Shown: piece by piece, positions 56,401 to 64,000 of the stretch
Position numbering within the stretch: the first letter of the stretch is position 1
Layout of the letters: each line of letters begins with the position of its first letter
Assembly (NCBI GenBank): GCA_025267735.1
Contig: CM046304.1
Coordinates: forward strand, 28,647,381 to 28,711,380
Source: Mactra quadrangularis
Taxonomy: Eukaryota > Mollusca > Bivalvia > Venerida > Mactridae
Length of the DNA: 64,000 nucleotides
Reading direction: 5' to 3'
Notes under the pieces: model-generated
Told to the model about the DNA's origin: nothing
The model's database searches: none
What the model saw: the letters and a program-made list of their open reading frames with translations, nothing else
Translations under genes and position numbers: made by a program

Positions 56401-59400
56401 TTTAGATTTCGTTAAATGAAAGTTACATTATGATAGTCATATTTCTCACTGCGGGGGTATCACTAGTGAGCATTAGCTCACAGATTTACTTGTTGTTTCA
56501 GCATTAGAATGTTTAATATTACTGGTACAAAGAGATTGTGATATTACTGTGGGTGACAATAATGGTTACTTGGCTTTACATCATGCTGCTAGAAATAATA
56601 AACTAGATTGTGCTAGATTCTTAGTTAAACAAGGAACTTCATTAGAAGCCACTCAAGCTGATGGGAAAACTCCAGCACATGTGGTATAACTTTTATTGTA
56701 ACATGATTAGGATGTTTCTCTATGAAAAAAACAAAATAAGCAGCATTTATTTTCACCTTTTGGGAAATGTGGCATGGCCCTTTTTGAGACCAAAATAGCC
56801 ACAAAAATTCAATTGAGGGGAAACGATTTGTATATGAGTATACACGGTTGGCTTGGAGTTTCTACAAAGTTTGTTTTCTTGCACTGGACCATGTTAGAAT
56901 TATTAGGTGTTTTAATATTCATAGTTTGGCATTCTGTCAACTATTCACCATTATCAACATTCAACAGGGTACTCATATTCATTTACCAATCTCTCTATAA
57001 AATCATGTTTCTCTAGATTTCTTGACAGCTGACAGGTGTTGAATTACTCCACTCTCACAGGTTCTTGTTTGTCTCTGATTGAATTGGAAAATTTGGTTCA
57101 AGCGTGTGTCATGTTGAACTACTATTCTGACTGGTCTCTGACTTGTTTCTGAAAAGTATTTAACTCAGCTAGCCTTTTCAAATAAATCTGACTAAATCTA
57201 GGTACTGCCAGTTGTTCTCTATATGTTCACTTCTTTGTTCAGAACATTGCATGTGTTTGTATTATAGGCTGCATTGAATGGATCTATAGATGTATTACAT
57301 TGGTTACTAGATAAAGGAGCAGACCCTAACAGTCAAGATTGTAAGAATATACTTATATTTATACTGTTTATTGGCTAACATTGCCATATACTTGAAATAA
57401 ACAACTTAAGCTTTTTTTTAAATTCATGTAACTCATGCTATGAAATGAGGATAGAATAGATCATTTTAATATTACAGTATAACCTCTGCAGAGCAATTCA
57501 ACTTCACAACAACAGCTTTTGATATCTCCCTTAGGTGAAATTTTAACTGAATTTAACTTCTGCAGAGCAAAAACCTCTTAGCAGTAACACCCTCAGGCAG
57601 GCAATCCCTCACAGTACCCATTTACACCTGGGTGGAGTGGAACAATTGTAGGTTAATTTCTTGCTCAATGAGATTAGCAGTGCCCTTAGTGGGGATCGAA
57701 CCTTGGACTTCTCAATCCCTAGGCCCGCCCTACCACTGAACCACTGTTACCGTACTTATACACCAAAACTGTTTTCTTAAATAAGCTTGAAACGACTTAA
57801 CAATAGTTATGTTATACACATTACAGATTTTGGGAACACACCAGGGCACTATGCCTCTGAGGGAGGTTATCCTAATTGTTTAAATTGTTTTCTTCAACAT
57901 GATGGAGAGATTGATGTACAAAATATTAAAGGTGATATGCCTCTTGATACTGCCAAGAAATTTGGACATCCATTGTTGATGGAAAAGGGAGGTAAGAGTC
58001 TTTCTGTCTCAATATAATTATTTTACAAAATTCTCCACTATATTTACTCTAAATTGGATGTTTTTATGTGTTTCCCTTGCTCCACCCTAGCATTGCCGTG
58101 GTAACTGGCATCATGATCAAAATTACTTTTTCTAAAAGACAATCACCAAGGGGATAACTTGGCCTAGTTTCATATCTGCCAATAAGTAATAAAGTGATAA
58201 AAAGTATCCTGAAATAGCCCTAGCATGTTTAGGTGAAAAATTGACTAATTGTCACCTATATCCTGAACAGTAAAGGGTTATATTGGTTTATACTTAAAAA
58301 ACAACATTTAGTGATAGCCCATATTTTCATAATATAGTAATGCATGACTTAGTTTTTTCGTGTATATTGCAAATGCATCTGGCTATGTAAGAAGTAACCA
58401 TAAACTATGCAAAAATGATATTTATTCAGTTATCATTTAAAAAACAAAACAGCTGCATATGCTAAGAAGCTCTGTGTAAAGTTTTTCAATTTATTATAAT
58501 TTAGTTAAAAATGAGGACCCATGTCCCCAGTGCTATGAGAAATACAAGAAGACAGTCTGGGATTCTCTTCACCCACCTGCACCAGTTGAAAGAAATATAA
58601 CAAATGCTGGCTCCAGTGCTTACAAGAACCCTGTTCCTCCTGGACAGTAAGTAAAGTTCATATTCAGAACACAAATCTATGGGGTTTTCCAGCTCAGTAA
58701 GGTTTATTTGTACAGGAAGCATCCATACAGACTGTAGTCATTTTACATATTATTGCTGAAAAGTATGCAACGCAGAATAAATCCTGTTGTTCTGTGCATA
58801 TATTTTTAGTTCAATTTTGGCTTGGGTTCATCCAGTTCAAACAGTTTTTTCTGGAAAAATCCATCAACTTGGGTTCCAAATCAATTCTACATATAAGCAG
58901 TGCAATTATTGACTTTTACAAAAATTTGCAAATTAAGATTTGTCTCACCAATTTTACATTTATTTTACCAAGCTGTGATCACAGAAAACTCAAGTGTATG
59001 GCATAGCCCATAGTGAATGTCACATTTTGGGCCCACAAAGTACTTCTATATAGAAGGAAGCAAAAAAAAGGGCTGGGAGAAGAGAGAAAGTGTAGGGAAC
59101 AGACCCAGCTATTCTTGTTTAGAATAATCACTAGTGATACAATTTATATTTAATGTTGTCAATGTTTGAATATACTCAGCTTGGATGACTTAGCAACTTG
59201 GTATTTTAATTTCTGCGTCAGTTCCTTTATATATTTTATCTTCTTTCAGAAAACACCATACCCAGTTACAGAAGAATCTAATGAAACATGAAGCTAGAAG
59301 AAAGAAAGAGTTCCCACAGAAAGTTGTACAAGATAGAGATATGGCTTCCAAATTCTATGGAGACCATCTTGATCCTAATGAATTATTTAAATATAAAGTT

Positions 59401-59433
59401 CCCGAAGGGAAAGACCAATCTCTTCATTTATAA
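50496..59433 (+). CDS. Ankyrin-repeat protein, 9 coding exons (possibly ANKRD42-like)
   Basis: Exons: 50496-50550, 52606-52784, 53693-53894, 54447-54611, 56502-56683, 57268-57340, 57827-57991, 58505-58646, 59250-59433. All introns are GT/AG, phases agree, and the product is 448 residues. The first exon begins ATGGCGTCC and encodes a Ser/Thr/Lys-rich head. Residues about 20-330 are ankyrin repeats; the recurring helix-turn motif appears as GQTPAHLAA, GRQCAHLAA, GKTPVHYAA, GYLALHHAA, GKTPAHVAA and GNTPGHYAS. After GDMPLDTAKKFGH comes a short Cys pair (CPQC), a Pro-rich linker (HPPAPVE) and a basic helical tail (KHEARRKKEF) ending DQSLHL. Ankyrin repeats bind proteins; the partner and role are unknown. 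The repeat order resembles ANKRD42, but I could not align it, so no symbol is given. Confidence 0.88.
50890..52217. mobile_element. 1.33-kb inverted-repeat DNA element
   Basis: The left end is ATCTGGTTCAGCGGATCCCGG and the right end GCGGGGTCCGCTAAACTAGAT, an imperfect inverted repeat. It fills most of ankyrin-gene intron 1. It contains a GC-rich hairpin GCGGGGCCTTTGGCCCCGC (about 51914-51932), unusual in this AT-rich region. No transposase frame is visible. Its two ends alone make up the 289-bp element at 10242-10530. Confidence 0.72.
55087..55780 (-). mobile_element. 694-bp inverted-repeat element, copy 2 (opposite orientation)
   Basis: It has the same terminal repeats and exactly the same length as 40539-41232, in reverse orientation, differing by scattered substitutions. 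TTA flanks both sides (55084-55086 and 55781-55783), supporting a 3-bp target duplication. The 167-codon frame is intact here too (55278-55781, minus), as is the shorter opposite frame (plus, through about 55244). It lies in ankyrin-gene intron 4. Confidence 0.85.
56185..56494 (+). mobile_element. TATACCCCC repeat family, copy 3
   Basis: Same family as 8060-8333 and 10765-11028. It carries an extra block of about 42 bp (CGTTAAATGAAAGTTACATT...) between the TTTAGATTT word and GCGGGGGTATC. Its last base lies only seven bases before ankyrin-gene coding exon 5, so the acceptor TTGTTGTTTCAG begins in the repeat's TACTTGTT end. Confidence 0.75.
57588..57752 (-). repeat. tRNA-derived SINE, family III (reverse)
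   Basis: On the minus strand: TGGTTCAGTGGTAGGGCGGG (box A region), CAAGGTTCGATCCCCACT (box B), then GGGCACTGCTAATCTCATTG and AAATGGGTACTGTGAGGGAT. It is close to 40018-40166. It lies in ankyrin-gene intron 6. Confidence 0.75.
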
Positions 59434-60540
59434 TATATACATTATCTGTTATACTCTTATAAAGTGAGATAACTTTGGTATTCTTGCAAAGGAAGATAAC
59501 TTAGAATACTCTTCAAAAAAGGAGATTATTTTGGTAAAATTGTAAAAAATACAAGTATTAGCATTTCCAAAAATGCTTGAAATCAACGCTCAGCCGTGTT
59601 TGATTTCTTCTCCACAGATGTATATATTTTGTGGTTAATATTCATTTGCTAACGGGGCGGATGTTATGAATATAAAATACATATTGATTTGGATGAACAA
59701 TTCTATTTATTATAGTTATCTTCGTAAATTTTACTTATTTCCGATCAAAATTACTTGCGTGAAAATGTTTATGTCCACTAAAATATTTAGTGGCGTGTAG
59801 CCTTCCTAAACATACAATAAGTATGGAGAGTATGTGGTAAATCGTTCCGTCGTCCGATAAAATATTTAGTAGTGTGCAGCCTCCCTAAACATCCGCTAAT
59901 GCCCGCTATTGCCTATGTGCCAGCTTGATTTTAGTCAACAACTAGACGAGTCCATTATCACACCCCTTTTTTACTTTTTCACGGCCATTTTCTTATCATG
60001 TGACCTCAAATGCATAGTTTTGATTGGCTTAAGAAAACCGGTGTCGACTACAAAATGCTCAAATCTTGATAATTGTTTATATCAACGCACAGGTGCGTTG
60101 ATAATAACTTGAAGTTGAACACTCTTGCAAAAGGAAATAACTTGAACATTCTCTGAAAGGGTGATAATTTGGTTAAAATAAAAACAAACTTGAATACTCT
60201 TGCAAAGGGAAATAATATTGATTCTTTACAAAAGGAGATTACTCATGCTCTTCTAAAAGGAGATATTTTGATAATCTTACAAAGGGAAATGATTTGAAAA
60301 TATTTGAAAGGGAGATAATTTATGTGCATTATTAAAATTTAAGTCTGTGATACAAGGGGAAATTTACAGTTGGACACATTAAATATTGTTAGACTGAGTG
60401 TTTTGTCAGCTGGATCCCTTACTTAGCTCTACTAGTTATTTTGTGTATTTTATGTCATTAAGGGTGATTAAATAAATGTTAATGAATGCATTTTGTTACA
60501 ATCCATGTATATATTTGTATTGTTTATATGTCAATAAATT
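59434..60540 (+). other. Probable ankyrin-gene 3' UTR with AAAGGGAGATAA repeats
   Basis: From the stop codon to poly(A) signals at 60471-60476 and 60533-60538 (AATAAA) there is no other gene. Variants of CTTGCAAAGGGAGATAACTT recur every 30-40 bp at 59455-59545 and again at 60115-60325. These two blocks are separated by a segment of about 520 bp (about 59590-60110) with a 79-80 bp direct repeat (AAATATTTAGT(G/A)G(C/T)GTG... at 59781 and 59860). It starts near AAATCAACGCTCAGCC and ends near GTGCGTTGATAA, so it may be an insertion. Confidence 0.5.
60471..60538 (+). terminator. Probable ankyrin-gene polyadenylation signals
   Basis: AATAAA occurs at 60471-60476 and 60533-60538, each followed by T- or TG-rich sequence. 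Assignment is by strand and position after the last exon. Confidence 0.55.
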
Positions 60541-60807
60541 TTTACTGATTAGATAAAAACATTTTTTTTTTGTTATTTTAAAATTTTTGTTTATTATAAA
60601 AGGATAGTACATTTGTATGTGAGATTGATATCATGGTCTTTGGATACATTTTGATCTAGATGAGCTGTTGTTGCTGCTCTTTCTCAATTGTCCACGGTTC
60701 CATTCAGTCTATAAACAATGACTAGACCTCATCTTGTCTCATGATGATAAGTTTGTTTGGTTTAACGTTGTAGCAACACATTGTATAGGTCATATAATGG
60801 CAGTCAG

Positions 60808-61497
60808 TCAACCCACTCACTCCTCCTGGAAAGGCTAAATCTCTGGATTTAGCTGTTAACCAAATACTAAGTGCATACTTTCATCAGTGACTGACAACTG
60901 CCCTACATAATTAACAAGAGCACCGCTAGGCGGAGCATTATATCCCGAAAGTGTTGTTTTTTTAGTTAAGTGCTCCGGAAACTGTTTTCAGTTTTAAGGT
61001 AATAGTGACCTTGACCTTTGACCTTGTGACCCCAAAATCAATAGGGGTCTTCTACCCGATATGGACAATCATCTTAAGAAGTTTGAATATTGTGGACCAA
61101 ATGGAACTCAAGTTATGCTCCAGAAACTGTTTTCAGTTTTAAGGTAATAGTGACCTTGACCTTTGACCTTGTGACCCCAAAATCAATAGGGGTCTTCTAC
61201 CCGATATGGACAATCATCGTATGAAGTTTGAATATTGTGGGCCAAATGGAACTTAAGTTATGCTCCGGAAACCAAATTGCTAACAGACTGACGGACAGAC
61301 GGACGCCAGGGGGTATAACATAATATGCCCAAAATTCTTTCGGGCATATAAAAATCATTGGTAGGAGGGAGAATTGCCGTAGAAATAATTTCATGACCAA
61401 GCTCCACGAAAGTACGTATGTCCCGCCAGGGAATCGAACACACGTCCCCTCGATCAGTAGACTTGTGTGCTTCCAAATGAGCTAGCCGGGCGACTCA
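60808..61497 (-). repeat. SINE family II copy split by a nested insertion
   Basis: Read on the minus strand, the head (61497 downward) has GCCCGGCTAGCTCATTTGG (box A) and GTGTTCGATTCCCTGGC (box B). The body runs to TCTCCCTCCTACCAATGA (about 61352). It resumes at about 60912 with TAATTATGTAGGGCAGTTG and ends with ATTTAGCCTTTCCAGGAG near 60820. In the uninterrupted copy at 23037 these parts are adjacent. Confidence 0.75.
60913..61351 (+). mobile_element. Inserted repeat with two 145-bp tandem units
   Basis: It begins near CAAGAGCACCGCTAGGCGG and ends near CAGGGGGTATAAC...TCGGGCATATAAAAA. Units start at 60972 (GCTCCGGAAAC), 61117 (GCTCCAGAAAC) and 61262 (partial), so the period is 145 bp. Each unit holds TGACCTTGACCTTTGACC (61006 and 61151), followed by TTGTGACCCCAAAATCAATA. 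It lies inside the SINE copy 60808-61497. Repeats with this phrase are common in bivalve DNA (general knowledge). Confidence 0.75.
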
Positions 61498-61499
61498 TG

Positions 61500-62155
61500 A
61501 GGATAGGAGCTATTCCACTGGTTGGAAGCATCACAGAACAGTTGTCAGAATGGAATTTTTATTTACTGTCCCAAGTTACATAGATAACTACAAGTGAGAA
61601 GTTGAAAAAACTATAGATGCATGTGCATCAAAATTTTATACTAAGTCATGAATAAAATATACAGGTTTAGGTATACATTTAGTTAAAAAGGTGAAACGAG
61701 TGTCAATATAGTGAAAAATGATTTAGCTTCTAATAAATAAAGATAAGAAACCGAAGAGTAGTAGGGGAGATAGGGAGTCATCATTTTGCATAGAGTTTTA
61801 GAAGAGAACTTCTTCCTCTTTGTAAGTCAGAAAACTTCAATGGAAGACTGAACAATGATCTTCAGAATCAACTTGAATGAGACAGAATGATGCACTAAGC
61901 ATTGAAATATAATTAACAGCAAGCTATATACAGTTTTTTCTGTATTCCTCCATGCATAGAAAAGTTGTTGATTGCCTGTGAAAATAGGAACAGTAAGTGG
62001 GTATACTGAATAATAAGGAATATTGTCAAAGAAAGCTGGTTATGTGAGTCAACTGCTGTACAAAAAACTAATAAAACGACTGATAAACCTGACTAATAAA
62101 TCTCAATAAAAGGAAATCCTAAAGCATTATATTTTACAAATATCTTTAAAATCGC
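61500..62155. other. AT-rich intergenic sequence, nothing recognised
   Basis: No coding frame, splice-bounded exon or inverted-repeat element recognised between the SINE copies. Confidence 0.4.
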
Positions 62156-62159
62156 AAGT

Positions 62160-62345
62160 AGTAATAGAGGCGGTAGTAGAGCTGTAGGGCACATGCTTAG
62201 GTATAGAGAGGTCCTGGGTTTGAATTTCTCTAGGGGCACTGCTAATTTCCTTGAACAAGAAATTTACCTGTAATTGCTTCACTCCAACCAGGTGTAAATG
62301 GGTACCTGTTAGGGGTATACTCTATGCTGTGGCTGCATTCTGAGC
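62160..62345 (+). repeat. tRNA-derived SINE, family III
   Basis: GGCGGTAGTAGAGCTGTAGG (box A region) and CCTGGGTTTGAATTTCTC (mutated box B) precede GGGGCACTGCTAATTTCC, GAACAAGAAATTTACCTG and AGGTGTAAATGGGTACC. It is the plus-strand relative of 40018-40166 and 57588-57752. Confidence 0.72.
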
Positions 62346-63591
62346 CGTATGTTAACAGTTGGTGTGTGACTCGATGATCGGGAAGTATAATGTCAAGAAT
62401 CAACTGAATAGTGATACTAACAGGTAGTAGACTTCAAAATTCTTGCTTTAACTTTATTGATGGTCCTAATGGTGGAACTTAACTGTAGATACTCAACACT
62501 TTAAACTTATAAAGCTGTTAATTTATATGACAACAAATAGTCTCAAATTTCAAGAAAATAAGTCTATGGGTAAACAAGTATTCAAAATTGTATACATGTA
62601 CTAAAGCAGAACAATGGGCTTCGGTCAACCAAGACTTTTGATTATTGTTCACTTTTATAACAACGAAATATTAAATATAATACAAATACAAAGAGAATCG
62701 ATACAATTGTCTTTACAAACTTTTTATGCAGAGTGAAATAATAATCAGAAAGGATATCGGAATAAATAGTATAAAAAGTATGTAAATAATTTACATTTCG
62801 TTGCAATTATTATCATTATTTATAATAGTTGACGATAATAAATGCATAATCTATGCAAAAAGATATTTTTAAACCACCTTTTGATCAATACTGTATTTAC
62901 AAAGTTGTATATTTAAGCCTACCTCTTTATAAATGTTTCCAGTGACATGAAATATTTCTCATTTATGATAATGATTCTATCATAAGTTTCCATATTTTTA
63001 TGGTTTCAAAACGGGTGATTATAAATCACTGAACAAAATTTCTAACCGGTCACTTTTCAAATTTTGATTATTTTATAACGAGCCAATGGATCCTTATTAA
63101 ATTTTGCAGAGGTGATTTTTGTGTCATTTTCTACCAATTTGTGGGAAAAAAATAATTTGATACGGTCCGATGCACTCTATCGGCACACGTGGTGTGTTTT
63201 ACACATTCTGACACGAAATGTTCGTCCAGAGGAGTGGTGAGTATTAAATTTCACTTTGCATGACCCCTTGATAACTTTATAAGTGAAAAAACATAAAACA
63301 TATGAAATTTTGTTCAGTGTATATGTACGACCTGATGATCAATATTTCCAAAGTTTAAATTTAATTGTTTTACTAGTACGTATTTCCTATGACGGAATTA
63401 ATTTGAATGCCATGCAAGTTGATCAATGGTGGCAGGGTGTCTTTACTCGGATTCGAAACCAGTCTTTTTTAAAGATACTGAACCTTAAAAGATATGGGGA
63501 CGCAAGTACACTGTTCATCTTAAATGTGGTGTTTACTGCAGAACTGCAATAAATGTACAAATATAACCTTTATTTTAGAGAGCATCCAACA
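62346..63591. other. Intergenic and possible 5' UTR of the RING gene
   Basis: No coding exon recognised. A possible non-coding first exon ends at GAGGAGTG before GTGAGT (donor near 63237-63242), which could join the acceptor TTTATTTTAG at 63569-63578 just before the RING-gene start codon. This is speculative. Confidence 0.3.
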
Positions 63592-63867
63592 ATGGCAAAA
63601 CGTGGCAGCAACATTTCTATCAGTTCTGGCGTTATAAGACAACACTATACAGAATGTGGCAGCTGTACAAAGGAATACAATGATAGTCAACATGTTCCAC
63701 GTATTTTACCATGTTTACATTCAATATGTCTGTCTTGTCTTGAATCTACGGCATCACGTGGTACAGTGAAATGTCCCGTATGTGACATCCGTCATGGCGT
63801 ACCTAATGGCGATATTGACCAATTTAGAGCTGATGAGACGAGACTCTTCCTTACTAATCACTTGAAA
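63592..63867 (+). CDS. RING-finger (TRIM-like) protein, first coding exon, partial
   Basis: The exon follows a good acceptor (TTTATTTTAG ending 63578); the ATG at 63592 opens 92 codons to a GTAAGT donor at 63868. Residues about 20-60 form an N-terminal C3HC4 RING: CGSC (Cys pair), then ILPCLHSICLSCLE (Cys-x-His-x2-Cys-x2-Cys) and KCPVCD (last Cys pair). RING domains recruit E2 enzymes for ubiquitin transfer. An N-terminal RING followed by GVPNGDIDQFRADETRLFLTNHLK is the usual start of TRIM2/3/45/56-type proteins, whose B-box and coiled coil would be in exons beyond the right edge. The frame continues past the donor only to a nearby stop, which supports splicing. Confidence 0.82.
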
Positions 63868-64000
63868 GTAAGTGGCTTCTAAACTTTTATTAATCTTCCC
63901 CAATCCATATTTTATTGTCCAGAATGTAAGCTAGCAGCTAGCTTTAAGTCTTCAGCGAACTCGTGTCTGAACTGTTAATAAATGCCGCCTCAGATGAAGA

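Noticed and set aside
63283..63552. 89-codon plus-strand frame upstream of the RING gene
   Set aside because: No domain, composition like its non-coding surroundings, and it ends 40 bp before the RING start without splice logic.

Overview
This is an AT-rich animal genome window with short exons in long introns. The intron ends are canonical GT/AG. Several dispersed repeats look like those common in bivalve genomes: a family beginning TATACCCCCGCTTCGAAG, blocks of TGACCTTGACCTTTGACC, AAAGGGAGATAA motifs and tRNA-derived SINEs. A bivalve, or at least a mollusc, is the best inference. No sequence search could be run, so the species is open. There are no bacterial-style operons, CRISPR arrays or phage genes.

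Layout. (1) 1576-1748 (-) may be the first coding exon of a gene leaving the window on the left; this is weak. (2) 3281-18638 (+) is a complete SCYL2-like gene (SCY1-like pseudokinase 2, CVAK104), rebuilt as 16 coding exons and 967 residues, with a probable poly(A) signal near 22960. (3) 28732-49651 (-) is a complete SLC39A8/SLC39A14-type ZIP metal transporter, rebuilt as 9 coding exons including a 15-nt microexon (500 residues). Its first intron is 12.7 kb and full of transposons. (4) 50496-59433 (+) is an ankyrin-repeat gene of 9 coding exons (448 residues), head-to-head with the ZIP gene across about 0.84 kb. (5) 63592-63867 (+) is the first coding exon of a RING-finger (TRIM-like) protein that runs off the right edge. 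SCYL2 and ZIP converge tail to tail, with likely multi-kilobase 3' UTRs.

The genes are unrelated housekeeping or trafficking functions: clathrin-linked membrane traffic, metal uptake, an ankyrin scaffold and a probable E3 ligase. Nothing suggests a shared pathway. The richest content is the repeat fraction. It includes a four-copy family with terminal 9-bp target duplications, a pair of equal-length 694-bp inverted-repeat elements in opposite orientation in two genes, and a 1.33-kb element with its own internal-deletion derivative. There are also CAGGG-ended hAT-like elements, TA-flanked pogo/mariner-like MITEs, three tRNA-derived SINE families and one nested insertion.

The most unusual gene-level observation is in SCYL2. 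The intron/exon junction before coding exon 10 has been tandemly copied, giving four successive 3' splice sites, one of which would add exactly 33 in-frame codons. I found no convincing new multi-gene system.
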